Shown: positions 9,596-17,871 of the stretch, piece after piece
Layout of the letters: each line of letters opens with the position of its first letter
Position numbering within the stretch: the stretch's first letter is position 1
Source of the DNA: Desulfoluna limicola
GTDB taxonomy: Bacteria; Desulfobacterota; Desulfobacteria; Desulfobacterales; Desulfolunaceae
Assembly: GCF_021654575.1 (NCBI RefSeq)
Contig: NZ_AP024488.1
Location: forward strand, 806,001-870,000
Reading direction: 5' to 3'
Length of the DNA stretch: 64,000 nt
Notes under the pieces: generated by a model
Told to the model about the DNA's origin: nothing
Database searches by the model: none
The model's input: the letters and a program-made list of their open reading frames with translations, nothing else
Translations under genes and position numbers: made by a program

Positions 9596-10372
9596 ATGAC
9601 CAACATACACCCGACAGCCATTATTGACCCTTCGGCGGAGATTGCCCCCGATGCCGTCATCGGTCCCTACACCATCGTTAAGGGGAACACCTCCATTGGT
9701 TCGGGAACAGTCATCGCCTCCCATGTGGTGATTGATGAGCACACCAGCATCGGTCCGGATTGCCGGATTTTTCAGTACGCGTCGGTGGGTGCGGCTCCCC
9801 AGGACCTCAAGTACAAAGGGGAGGTCACCTACCTTAAAGTGGGACGGGGCACCGTGATCCGTGAGTTTGTCACCATCAACCGGGGCACCGGTGTGGGGGG
9901 CGGCATCACCGAGGTAGGGGATGAAAACTTTCTTATGGCTTACTGCCACGTTGCCCATGACTGCAAGACCGGGCGCCGTGTGATTCTGGCCAACAACTCC
10001 ACCCTGGCAGGTCACTGCGAGCTCGGGAACTTTTCCAACATCGGAGGTTTTACCGCCATTCACCAGTTTGTCCGTGTGGGCGATCATGCATACATCGGCG
10101 GCAAGTCCGTGGTGGTAAAAGACATTCCTCCTTACGTGATTTCAGCCGGTGACCGTGCCACCCTCCATGGGCTTAACAAGGTGGGCATGCGGCGAAGCAA
10201 CTTTTCGGAGGAGACCATCACCGAACTGAAGCGCACCTACCGCATCCTGTTCCGCATTGGCCTGACGCTGAACGAGGCCCTTGAACGTGTCCGGGCTGAG
10301 GTGAACCAGGTGCCGGAAGTCGTGGCCTTTGTGGAGTTTATCCAGAGTTCCAGCAGGGGCATTACCCGCTAA
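9596..10372 (+). CDS. lpxA: UDP-GlcNAc acyltransferase LpxA
   Basis: First committed enzyme of lipid A synthesis, a cytoplasmic trimer that moves a hydroxyacyl group from ACP onto UDP-N-acetylglucosamine. The 258 residues begin with hexapeptide repeats (IHPTAIIDPSAEIAPDAVIGPY); the catalytic His is His121 in CHVAHDCKTG, and the C-terminal helical domain begins near HGLNKVGMRR. The sequence AGGAGATAAGG lies upstream of the start. It is followed 65 bp later by lpxI in the same direction. Confidence 0.96.
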   Translation: MTNIHPTAIIDPSAEIAPDAVIGPYTIVKGNTSIGSGTVIASHVVIDEHTSIGPDCRIFQYASVGAAPQDLKYKGEVTYLKVGRGTVIREFVTINRGTGVGGGITEVGDENFLMAYCHVAHDCKTGRRVILANNSTLAGHCELGNFSNIGGFTAIHQFVRVGDHAYIGGKSVVVKDIPPYVISAGDRATLHGLNKVGMRRSNFSEETITELKRTYRILFRIGLTLNEALERVRAEVNQVPEVVAFVEFIQSSSRGITR

Positions 10373-10437
10373 CCGTGAGGCCTTGCTCAAGGGGCTTTGA
10401 GCGGGACGGTCTCGCGGTCCCGGAAAGGAATCACGCC

Positions 10438-11274
10438 ATGAAGGTGGGGATTATTGCGGGCAATGGCCAGTTTCCCCTTTTGTTTTCGCGCGCAGCAAAA
10501 GAGAAGGGGTATCGGGTGTATGCCGCCGCGATAAAAAACGAAGCGGTTGCCGAGGTTGAAGAACAGTGTGAAAAGACCGAGTGGCTTCACATCGGTCAGG
10601 TGAAAAAACTGATCCGCTTTTTCCGCAGCAACGGTGTGGAGGAAGTGGTTCTTGTGGGCGGGGTGACCAAGACGAACATCTTCAAGGATATTCGTCCGGA
10701 TACCAAGGCCGTGGCTTTCCTCGCCCGCATGCGGCACACCCATGATGACACCATTTTGAGTGCCTTTTCCCGACTTCTGGAGAAGGAGGGGCTTACCGTT
10801 CGTTCATCCACCTTTCTCGTTCCGGAAATCCTGGCGGATGCCGGGCTCTGGACTCGAAAAAAACCCAATGCTGCTCAGGTCAAAGACATGCAAACCGGCT
10901 GGCATATCGCCAAGGAGATCGGTCGCCTTGACGTGGGGCAGTGCCTTGTGATGGGGGGCGGGTCGGTGTTGGCCGTTGAAGCCATTGACGGCACCGATGC
11001 CACAATCCGGCGCGGCGGTGGGTTGGGCACTGGAGACGCGGTCCTGATCAAGGTGAGCAAGCCCACCCAGGACATGCGATTTGACGTTCCGGCCGTTGGC
11101 CTTGCGACCCTTCAGACCATGAAGGAGTCCGGGGTCACGGGGCTGGTACTTGAAGCGGGGCATGCCGTTGTGTTTGACCGGGACGCCATGGTGGCCTATG
11201 CCGATGAACATGGCATGACCATTGTGGTGGTTGACGGTTCCCCGGACACCTGCCCGATATTGGGCACGGGATAG
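10438..11274 (+). CDS. lpxI: UDP-2,3-diacylglucosamine pyrophosphatase LpxI
   Basis: Hydrolyses UDP-2,3-diacylglucosamine to lipid X, doing the job that LpxH does in enterobacteria. The 278-residue protein starts with the typical KVGIIAGNGQFPLLFSRAAKEKGY and contains the C-terminal stretch GVTGLVLEAGHAVVFDRD, both characteristic of the former DUF1009 family now known as LpxI. The ATG at 10438 is chosen over the longer frame because family members begin there and GGAAAGGA precedes it. In most relatives lpxB follows; here the next gene is the msbA-like transporter and no lpxB lies in the window. Confidence 0.93.
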   Translation: MKVGIIAGNGQFPLLFSRAAKEKGYRVYAAAIKNEAVAEVEEQCEKTEWLHIGQVKKLIRFFRSNGVEEVVLVGGVTKTNIFKDIRPDTKAVAFLARMRHTHDDTILSAFSRLLEKEGLTVRSSTFLVPEILADAGLWTRKKPNAAQVKDMQTGWHIAKEIGRLDVGQCLVMGGGSVLAVEAIDGTDATIRRGGGLGTGDAVLIKVSKPTQDMRFDVPAVGLATLQTMKESGVTGLVLEAGHAVVFDRDAMVAYADEHGMTIVVVDGSPDTCPILGTG

Positions 11275-11422
11275 CGAGCTTTTTTCCAACCGACCGAATT
11301 CATCATCGACCACACCCCGGGCACGTTTCGGGGTGTGCCAGTCTGTTGACCCATGGCACTTTCTTTAAGGTGGCATGCAGCCTGCTGACGCAAGTGGGCA
11401 GAAGGTAAAATACAATACCACT

Positions 11423-13189
11423 ATGAAATTTTTTCAGGAAATGACAGCCCGTGAACGGCACCGGAAAATTCTGGGGCTTATCCGGAATCACTGGGGGAAG
11501 CTTGCAGTTGCCATGGTCTGCATGGCCCTGATTTCAGGCTCCACGGCGACCCTTGCCTTTCTCATCAAAAATATCCTGGACGATATTTTTATTGCTCAGA
11601 ATGGCATGATGCTCAAGTTTGTGACCATTGTGGTGCTGGGGGTTTCCCTGGTTCGCGGGGTGGCAATCCTTGCCAAAGAGTACTTCATGAACTACGTGGG
11701 GCAGAGCATTATCACCTCCCTGCGCAACGAACTCTACGGGAGTATTCAGGATCTCTCCCTCTCCTTTTTTCAGAAAGAGCGCACCGGCGTTCTCATGAGC
11801 CGTATTACCAACGACGTGACCCTCATTCAGTCCATGGTCTCCACGTCGGTGACCGCGGCCATCGAGCATGTGTTTACCATTGCCGGGCTCACGGGGGTGA
11901 TCCTCTACCGGGACTGGAAGCTGGCTGTGGTGGCGCTTGTGGTGGTGCCGGTGGCCTTCTACCCCATCGTGAAGCTGGGACGCAGGGTCCGCAAGGTCAG
12001 TACGGGCACCCAGGAGTCGGTGGGGGAACTCAACACCTTTCTCCACGAAACCTTTGCCGGTGCTAAGATCATCAAGGCCTTTGGGCGTGAAGAGTATGAA
12101 AAGCAGCGTTTTTTCAAAAAATCCTGGGATCTTTTCCGGTTTGAAATGAAGAAGGTGAAGGCCAAGGCCCTGTCATCTCCGGTCACGGATATCTGCGGCG
12201 GCTTCGGCATTGCGGCGGTGGTCTGGTACGGAGGCCACAGCGTGATCCAGGGCAATTCCACCACCGGTAACTTCATTTCGTTTTTAACCGCGGTGATGCT
12301 TCTGTATGAACCCTTGAAGAAACTCAGCAAGCTCAACAACACCGTGCAGGAGGGGATGGCGGCCCTGGACCGGGTGTTTGAGATTATAGAGGTGGAGCCG
12401 GAGATAAAGGATCGGGAGGGAGCGGTGGAGCTGGCCTGCAGCGCCCATCGTGTGAGTTTTGAGAACATGACCTTCTCCTACGGCGAAGACCCGGTGTTGA
12501 AAGATATCTGTCTCACCGCCGAACCAGGTGAGGTGATTGCCCTTGTGGGGATGAGCGGGGGGGGGAAATCCACCTTTATCAACCTGATCCCCAGATTCTA
12601 TGATGTGACAGAGGGGCGGATTGCCATTGACGGTACCGATATCCGGGACGTCACCATCGCGTCCCTGCGCAGTCATATCGCCATGGTGACCCAGGATGCC
12701 ATTCTCTTCAATGAGTCCATTCGGGACAACATCGCTTACGGCAACAGCGACGCCTCCTGGGAGGATATTGTGGCGGCATCCAAGGCAGCCTATGCTTACA
12801 AGTTCATCATGGGGCTGCCGGAGGGGTTTGACACTCGCATCGGGGAGTTGGGAAGCCGCCTCTCCGGAGGGGAGAAGCAGCGTCTCTGCATAGCACGGGC
12901 CCTCCTCAAGGACGCCCCCATCCTGCTCCTGGACGAGGCCACCAGCGCCCTGGATACCGAAGCGGAGAAGGTGGTGCAGGATGCCCTGGAGAACCTTATG
13001 AAGGGTCGAACTACCTTTGTCATTGCCCACCGCCTCTCCACCATTCAGCATGCCGACCGCATTCTGGTGGTCTCTAAAGGGGAGATTGTGGAAGAGGGCA
13101 GGCACGACGTCCTTCTTGCAAAGGGCGGGGAGTATGCCCGGCTTCATGCCATGCAGTTCGCGGGAAGGCGTGTGGAAGATAAAAAGTAA
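11423..13189 (+). CDS. msbA: Lipid A export ABC transporter MsbA
   Basis: Half-size ABC exporter (588 residues) that would flip lipid A-core across the inner membrane. Six membrane segments occupy residues about 25-310, with the coupling-helix region rich in lysine and arginine; the ATPase half carries Walker A (GMSGGGKST), signature LSGGEKQRLCIARALL, Walker B (ILLLDEATSALD) and the switch His (VIAHRLST). Assignment as MsbA rather than a drug exporter rests on length and on its position after lpxI. The start at 11423 is the ATG adjacent to the first conserved segment; its Shine-Dalgarno is weak (GAAGG). It closes the operon, with a strong terminator 330 bp downstream. Confidence 0.9.
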   Translation: MKFFQEMTARERHRKILGLIRNHWGKLAVAMVCMALISGSTATLAFLIKNILDDIFIAQNGMMLKFVTIVVLGVSLVRGVAILAKEYFMNYVGQSIITSLRNELYGSIQDLSLSFFQKERTGVLMSRITNDVTLIQSMVSTSVTAAIEHVFTIAGLTGVILYRDWKLAVVALVVVPVAFYPIVKLGRRVRKVSTGTQESVGELNTFLHETFAGAKIIKAFGREEYEKQRFFKKSWDLFRFEMKKVKAKALSSPVTDICGGFGIAAVVWYGGHSVIQGNSTTGNFISFLTAVMLLYEPLKKLSKLNNTVQEGMAALDRVFEIIEVEPEIKDREGAVELACSAHRVSFENMTFSYGEDPVLKDICLTAEPGEVIALVGMSGGGKSTFINLIPRFYDVTEGRIAIDGTDIRDVTIASLRSHIAMVTQDAILFNESIRDNIAYGNSDASWEDIVAASKAAYAYKFIMGLPEGFDTRIGELGSRLSGGEKQRLCIARALLKDAPILLLDEATSALDTEAEKVVQDALENLMKGRTTFVIAHRLSTIQHADRILVVSKGEIVEEGRHDVLLAKGGEYARLHAMQFAGRRVEDKK

Positions 13190-13190
13190 A

Positions 13191-13380
13191 CGCAACTGTT
13201 CAGCTTGTGCCTCCGCCGGTCCTGTCGGAGGGGCAAGCTTTTGAAACGTTTGATAAACAGGCTTAAAAAAAGACCCTTGGTCGTGTGCGGATTAAAGGCG
13301 GATGTGACGTGTCCCGAGGAGCAAGGATCAATGCGCATCCTCAACCCGATTCCAAGGTGGCACACCTTGCTGCCGGAGGT
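13191..13380. repeat. Dispersed palindromic repeat, degenerate copy after msbA
   Basis: Starts with GCAACTGTTCAGCTTG (a version of the outer end GTAACTATTCAGCT), has the cap GCCTCCGCCGG, the segment TTTGATAAACAGGC, the centre CCCGAGGAGCAAGG and ends in AAGGTGGCACACCTT plus GCTGCCGGAGG. No closing outer end is seen. Confidence 0.7.
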
Positions 13381-13521
13381 TCTTTTTTAACGATCATGTT
13401 GGGCCGAATCGTTACACTCCGATGTAGAAATGGATGCTGGGGGCAAGGGGTGGTGACGCTACCTTGGTACAAATTCCCAGGCCGTTAGAGGCATGGCCTG
13501 ATCGTTTCAAAAATTTGGCAC

Positions 13522-13561
13522 AAAAAAAGGCGCCCCCTGTTTTCAGGGGGCGCCTTTTTTT
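13522..13561. terminator. Strong bidirectional rho-independent terminator
   Basis: A perfect 12-bp stem (AGGCGCCCCCTG with CAGGGGGCGCCT) with a TTTT loop is preceded by a run of A and followed by a run of T, so it can stop transcription both from msbA on the plus strand and from the convergent IHF-like gene. Confidence 0.93.
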
Positions 13562-13587
13562 GTGTGTGTATGTCGAACGGTGAGGAC

Positions 13588-13872
13588 TTAGTCGTCGCCG
13601 TTGATTCTGTCGCGGAGTTTACCGGAACACTTGAAGGTCACCACCTTGCGGTCTCTCAAGATCATTTCGTCACCGGTGGCAGGGTTGCGCCCTTTGCGCT
13701 CGCCTTTGGTTTTGATGCAGAATTTGCCGAAACGGGAAATGAGTACATCCTCACCCACGGCAAGGGTGTCTTTCATGATGACCAGCAGGTTTTCAACAAT
13801 ATCTACAGAACGCTGCTTTGAAAATCCCATTTCGCTGACGCGCATCACAATGTCGTTTTTTGTAAGTGTCAT
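13588..13872 (-). CDS. IHF/HU family DNA-binding protein, IHF alpha-like
   Basis: A 94-residue DNA-bending protein of the HU/IHF fold. It begins MTLTKNDIVMRVSEMGFSK, has the helix pair typical of the family, and the beta-arm region GRNPATGDEMILRDRKVVTFKCSGKLRDRIN, where the RNP of the arm tip intercalates into DNA. The sequence is closer to IHF alpha than to HU because of the KGERKGRNPATGDE arm and the C-terminal helix. It would act in nucleoid organisation and in promoters that need bending. It is convergent to msbA across the terminator at 13522-13561. Monocistronic, with 89 bp to the next gene upstream. Confidence 0.9.
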   Translation of the reverse strand: MTLTKNDIVMRVSEMGFSKQRSVDIVENLLVIMKDTLAVGEDVLISRFGKFCIKTKGERKGRNPATGDEMILRDRKVVTFKCSGKLRDRINGDD

Positions 13873-13961
13873 ACCAACATACTCCTGAAATTTGTGCTAC
13901 TTTGAATGCCCGTTGGGTGGGCATTGATAATACATATGATGATTTGAGGCATGGGTTCACC

Positions 13962-14333
13962 CTATTCAGGGTAAGTGCCGTGCCTGAAAATATAGTCAAA
14001 ATAATAGTCGTCGTACCCCTCGTCCTCGGAGGAGGTGTCCCGGTGTTCCGCCTTGGCGTCGAGGGAGTTTTTCCATAAATCCCGGGCGTATTCGAACAGA
14101 ACGGTTTTCAAAAGCTCCGGATTGGGTGTGATTTCACAGTTATCCACCACAAAGTCACCGGTTCCGTCAATGAGGATCCGGGTGCTTCGGACAAATTCCG
14201 TGTCATCCATCTCTCCGGTTTCATGCTTGGCATGGAAATCGGATATTACTTTTTTGGCCGCCCCTTCAATCGCGTCGATACAATTCATGGCTTTGCTGAC
14301 GATACCCCTTACTTGTGTGAATGTTTCGGACAA
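13962..14333 (-). CDS. Hypothetical acidic protein
   Basis: A 123-residue protein that I do not assign to a family. It is mostly helical in appearance, without a signal peptide or membrane segment. The N-terminal half has a regular heptad-like pattern (TQVRGIVSKAMNCIDAIEGAAKKVISDFHAKHE) and the C-terminus is very acidic and tyrosine-rich (EDEGYDDYYFDYIF). It lies upstream of the IHF-like gene on the same strand, 89 bp apart, so the two could be co-transcribed. Codon use looks like that of its neighbours, which supports it being a real gene. Confidence 0.6.
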   Translation of the reverse strand: MSETFTQVRGIVSKAMNCIDAIEGAAKKVISDFHAKHETGEMDDTEFVRSTRILIDGTGDFVVDNCEITPNPELLKTVLFEYARDLWKNSLDAKAEHRDTSSEDEGYDDYYFDYIFRHGTYPE

Positions 14334-15019
14334 AAATGAGATGAGTCCTTACACAAAGTTTTTTTAGATATACGGATACGTTACCCTTGTCAAGCATTGA
14401 GTGCAAAAGATCGGCTTCTCATGAAACATGAGGGGCCTGGCCACCTGAGTATCCTGTTGACCCAACCCCCCGTGGTTCTGCGCCCGCAAAACACGTGTGG
14501 GCTGTATCTCCTGACTTTACGGGGGAGTAGCCTTGTGCTGAACGGGCCGGGTTTTGAGTCTGCAAGGGACATGCATGGAAAACCGCGGGCGAAACCTATG
14601 GGAAATGGCCTGGCGATACAACCCGGTGAGCACCGGCCCTGCATCACAGGGAGACCTTCTTTGGATCGAAAACACCGGCAATGACACCGATATCATCGGG
14701 ACTCTGAGAAGAACACCAAATTTCCCTATGCACCCGTGTGGTTATATCGCTTGAGGGTTACCTGTCAAGGGGTTTGTCCAACGCGGTGCGGCTTTGGGGG
14801 AGGGGGGAAGAGGGGAAAAACGGGGTGAACCCCTGGCGGGTGACATGGTCGGGGGCTTGATATTGCGGTCTCGGCTTCTCCACCTTTGGCGATTGATTTC
14901 CGACTCTAAAATTCATATGCTCTGGGGGTGACGCAATCACGCGGACACTGACCCGGTAACCAGTCTTTAAGGTCGGATGAGGGGGCCGGTAATGACAACG
15001 CACATTGTATGGAGAAAAT
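14334..15019. other. Intergenic region without recognised features
   Basis: About 690 bp between two divergently read genes. Short open frames exist on both strands but none has a credible start, family motif or codon pattern. It presumably carries the promoters of the minus-strand gene at 13962-14333 and of the phosphatase at 15020. The dispersed palindromes seen elsewhere are absent here. Confidence 0.5.
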
Positions 15020-15730
15020 ATGGGTGACGAGGCTCTGGGGCAGGCAACAGCCGATGTGGTGACACGACTTCGAAAAGATGGGGTCACGAATCAGGTGGTG
15101 CTGATGCGCCATTCGGCACGGAATTACAGCACAGACCCCCGGTTGGAACCTTTTATGGGGTTGACGGACGGTGGGAAGCGCGCAGCGTTGGCCCTTGGTC
15201 GGGCTTTGGGAGGCGAAATTCCTGTGGCACCCTGCTCAAGTTATATCGGTCGCTGTATTGAGACGGCCTATCTTCTGCAACGGGGCAGTGGCTGCCGCGA
15301 GGAGAGGCTCAACACCCTTGAAGAGGTGCTTTCCCCTTTCTATGTCAAAGATTTCGGGCGCACCATCGCCCTTGTTCTGGAACACGATCTTTCCGGATTT
15401 ATCAGGCATTGGGTCGACGGCGCCTTTCCTGAGGACATCATCGGGCCGGCCATCGGTGCCGCTTCCGAGATGCTGCGGTTTGCAGAGGCTCGCCTTACCG
15501 GTCACCCCCCTGGTCTCACCATTGGGGTGACACACGATTGGAACATCTTTGCCCTCAAGGAGTTTGCTTTGAAGTTGCCCCATGAAACCTGGGGAAAGGT
15601 GGCGTACCTTGAAGGCGTGGTTCTTTTTCGGGATGGGGAGCACCTGATGGCGGTCAACCATCAGACGGGTCCTGTGGTTGTGGACGAGGCTCTGCTGGCG
15701 TCCGAGGAGGCGGCAGTCGTTGATGGATGA
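15020..15730 (+). CDS. Histidine phosphatase superfamily protein
   Basis: A 236-residue member of the phosphoglycerate-mutase-like phosphatase superfamily. The catalytic His is in VVLMRHSARNY (RHS instead of the usual RHG), and the second conserved His is in TIGVTHDWNIFALKEF. The substrate is unknown. The ATG at 15020 is preferred to the TTG at 15005 because GGAG at 15014-15017 or its neighbour sits just ahead. It overlaps the ttcA-like gene by 8 bp, so the two are translationally coupled; that link hints at RNA or nucleotide metabolism but does not prove it. Confidence 0.8.
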   Translation: MGDEALGQATADVVTRLRKDGVTNQVVLMRHSARNYSTDPRLEPFMGLTDGGKRAALALGRALGGEIPVAPCSSYIGRCIETAYLLQRGSGCREERLNTLEEVLSPFYVKDFGRTIALVLEHDLSGFIRHWVDGAFPEDIIGPAIGAASEMLRFAEARLTGHPPGLTIGVTHDWNIFALKEFALKLPHETWGKVAYLEGVVLFRDGEHLMAVNHQTGPVVVDEALLASEEAAVVDG

Positions 15731-16496
15731 GGAGAGGTCCCGGAAACAGCGGGAGAAACTTAAACGTCACCTTACCTGGCGCGTGACCAAAGCCATTCGT
15801 CAGTACCGGATGGTGGGGGAAGGGGATCGCCTTATGCTTTGCCTCTCCGGAGGCAAGGACTCTCTTACCCTGGTGGACCTCCTGGCTGCGTACCAGCGTC
15901 AGTGCAAAGAGCGGTTTGAGATGGAGGTGGTTTTCCTCGACCACGGGTTTCCGGGATTTCCGGAGGCACTCCTGCCCCGGCATATGGAAAAGGTGGGCCT
16001 TCCCTTTACCATTATCCGCCAGGACATCTGGACCACCCTTCAGGAGAAGTGCCCGGACGGGAAAAAGATGTGCTCCCTCTGCGCCCGATTGAGGCGTGGG
16101 GCTCTCTACGCCCACGCAGCGGACAACGGGTTTTCTCACATTGCCCTGGGCCATCACATGGATGATATGGTGGAGACCCTTCTCCTGAACCTCTTTTACG
16201 GGGGCACGATGAAGGGGATGCCACCGAAACTCACCACCCGAAAAGGGGACCTGACGGTGATTCGGCCCATGGCCTTTGTGGCCGAAGCAGACGTTATTCG
16301 ATACCTTCGTCTCGCCGGGTATGAAGCAGCCCCCAAGGACCTCTGTGGGGTTGGAGAAAACGAAAAACGACGCGAGGTCAAAGAGATGCTGGCCGGTTGG
16401 CGAAAGACGCATCCCGGACGTGTGGAGAAGATCTTTCATGGGATGGGCAATGTGGTGCCCTCCCACCTTGCAGACACCTCTCTCTTTAAATTTTAG
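15723..16496 (+). CDS. TtcA-like tRNA 2-thiocytidine biosynthesis protein
   Basis: A PP-loop ATPase of the TtcA family, which thiolates cytidine 32 of certain tRNAs using an iron-sulfur cluster. The 257-residue protein has the PP-loop LCLSGGKDSLT near residue 40, the CxxC pair in MCSLCARLRRGALY and a third cysteine in KDLCGVG, the three ligands expected for a 4Fe-4S cluster, plus GHHMDDMVETLLLNLFY. The ATG at 15723 lies inside the end of the phosphatase gene. TtcA and its relatives are hard to tell apart from sequence, so another tRNA position is possible. Confidence 0.85.
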   Translation: MDEERSRKQREKLKRHLTWRVTKAIRQYRMVGEGDRLMLCLSGGKDSLTLVDLLAAYQRQCKERFEMEVVFLDHGFPGFPEALLPRHMEKVGLPFTIIRQDIWTTLQEKCPDGKKMCSLCARLRRGALYAHAADNGFSHIALGHHMDDMVETLLLNLFYGGTMKGMPPKLTTRKGDLTVIRPMAFVAEADVIRYLRLAGYEAAPKDLCGVGENEKRREVKEMLAGWRKTHPGRVEKIFHGMGNVVPSHLADTSLFKF

Positions 16497-16513
16497 AAAG
16501 GAGCCGACGGCCC

Positions 16514-17050
16514 ATGATGTTTATACATCCGCCTGAGCTTGCCAGAACCCTGCCCATGGATCTGCCCCCGGTAACGGGGGCAGGTGCTTTTTTTCCGTTG
16601 GAGACAAAGGATTGCCCGAAAAAAAGGGGGGATCGACCCGGAAAGGCGAAGGCCCCGGTTCGGAAAAAGGGGACGGCCACTGAGGCTGTGGACCATAGTG
16701 GGGGCGGAGAGGTGCTTGTCTGTGCTACCTGCCGCTTCCCCATTACCCGGGAGAGTGAACGTATGGAGGTGAACGGCTCCCACACCCATGGCTTTGCCAA
16801 CCCCCATGGTCTCTATTACGACATCGGCTGTTTCGCTTTTGCCCCTGGTTGTGCCTTCTCTTCGGAGTCTTCGGCTGAGTTCTCCTGGTTTGCCGGACAC
16901 CGCTGGCGCCTGGCTGTCTGCCGAGGCTGCGGCACCCATATGGGCTGGCTGTTTGAATCCAAGGCGGGCTCCTTTGCAGGGCTTATTCTGGCCGCGCTGA
17001 CACTGGAACAGGAAGAGGGGTCGCAAGGGGCCAGGGGGCAGGGGCGATAG
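16514..17050 (+). CDS. CULT-domain protein (bacterial cereblon-like)
   Basis: A 178-residue protein whose C-terminal part (about residues 68-160) matches the CULT domain, the thalidomide-binding fold of cereblon. Visible signs are two CxxC zinc knuckles (Cys70/Cys73 and Cys136/Cys139), NPHGLYYDIGCF, and the segment FSWFAGHRWRLAVCRGCGTHMGWLFE. The three cage tryptophans are Trp125, Trp131 and Trp145; their spacing (6 and 14) is identical to Trp380/386/400 of human cereblon. The first 65 residues are charged, proline-rich and probably disordered. Single-domain bacterial CULT proteins are known and bind uracil- or glutarimide-like ligands, but their cellular role is open. AAAGGAG precedes the start. 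It lies 17 bp after the ttcA-like gene, so it is probably in the same operon. Confidence 0.85.
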   Translation: MMFIHPPELARTLPMDLPPVTGAGAFFPLETKDCPKKRGDRPGKAKAPVRKKGTATEAVDHSGGGEVLVCATCRFPITRESERMEVNGSHTHGFANPHGLYYDIGCFAFAPGCAFSSESSAEFSWFAGHRWRLAVCRGCGTHMGWLFESKAGSFAGLILAALTLEQEEGSQGARGQGR

Positions 17051-17156
17051 GGGGCTGGCCATCGGTTGCACAGGAACGTGGTCACCCGGTTGGTTTAAAG
17101 GCAGAGTGGGCTCCTTTAACAAAGAGCAACGATCGTTTATCAAGGCACTTTATTTG

Positions 17157-17249
17157 GTGACTATTCAGCGTGTGCCACCGGCGGCCCTGCCGAGGGGCAA
17201 ATCGCATCCGTTACCCGCTTTCAAGGTGGCACACCTTGCCGCCGGAGGC
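17157..17249. repeat. Dispersed palindromic repeat upstream of umuD
   Basis: Begins GTGACTATTCAGCG, then GCCACCGGCGGCCCTGCC, and ends with CTTTCAAGGTGGCACACCTTGCCGCCGGAGGC. It is a shortened copy lacking the long hairpin. It lies about 30 bp ahead of the umuD start. Confidence 0.75.
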
Positions 17250-17281
17250 GAAACCGAACCGTTCTATTCTTTGAAGGCACT

Positions 17282-17713
17282 ATGGTAACTCAGGTCAGGA
17301 CGATATATAAGGCTGATACGGCCACAGCGTGTGAGCGGCCTCTTTTTATGAGCAGGGTGGCGGCGGGGTTTCCCTCGCCGGCCGAGGACTACGTGGAAGG
17401 GTCACTGGACCTCAACACCTATCTGGTCAAGCACCCAGCGGCCACTTTTTTTGTGCGGGTGACCGGGGACTCCATGATCGGGGCCGGGGTTCATCCGGAC
17501 GACCTTTTGATTGTGGACCGCTCCCTGGAGCCGACGGACAAAAAGGTGGTCATCGCCGTGGTGGAGGGGGATCTCACCGTCAAACGCTTCAGGCGGCGTG
17601 GCGGGCGGATTTTCCTGGAAGCGGAGAATGAGGCCTACGCCCCCCTGGAGGTGACGGACGGCATGGCCTTTGAGGTCTGGGGGGTGGTTACCAGTGTGGT
17701 GCACCCGCTATGA
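17282..17713 (+). CDS. umuD: UmuD, self-cleaving subunit of DNA polymerase V
   Basis: SOS mutagenesis protein of the LexA/S24 peptidase family (143 residues). The self-cleavage site is Ala28-Gly29 in VAAGFPSPAEDYVE, and the Ser-Lys dyad is Ser64 (GDSMIG) and Lys101 (LTVKRF); the distances between site, Ser and Lys are the same as in E. coli UmuD. No DNA-binding domain is present, which separates it from LexA. The partner umuC lies 1.1 kb downstream, but a HAD phosphatase gene and two repeat blocks sit between them. I could not identify an SOS box with confidence. Confidence 0.92.
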   Translation: MVTQVRTIYKADTATACERPLFMSRVAAGFPSPAEDYVEGSLDLNTYLVKHPAATFFVRVTGDSMIGAGVHPDDLLIVDRSLEPTDKKVVIAVVEGDLTVKRFRRRGGRIFLEAENEAYAPLEVTDGMAFEVWGVVTSVVHPL

Positions 17714-17718
17714 AAAAA

Positions 17719-17845
17719 GCGGGCGAATGGCGGATGTGATGTGACCCGAGGGGCAAAGCACACTCGTAACTGCTTTCGAGGTGCTTTTTGCCTAAGTGGC
17801 TTCGCCACCCTTGCCGCCAGAGGCGAGTTTGAGCTGAATAGTTAC
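17719..17845. repeat. Dispersed palindromic repeat between umuD and the HAD gene
   Basis: Contains GGCGGATGTGATGTGACCCGAGGGGCAAAG-like hairpin remains, TGGCTTCGCCACCC, GCCGCCAGAGGC and the complete outer end GAGCTGAATAGTTAC. The right end stops 27 bp before the HAD start codon. Confidence 0.75.
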
Positions 17846-17871
17846 GTTAAAATAGACAATTGGAGGGTGGT

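Noticed and set aside
14334..15019. Small genes on either strand in the long gap
   Set aside because: The open frames of 85-109 codons overlap each other and show no start signal or conserved sequence.
17090..17281. LexA (SOS) box upstream of umuD
   Set aside because: Neither the enterobacterial CTGT-N8-ACAG nor the Gram-positive GAAC-N4-GTTC pattern is clear, and the LexA motif of this group may differ.
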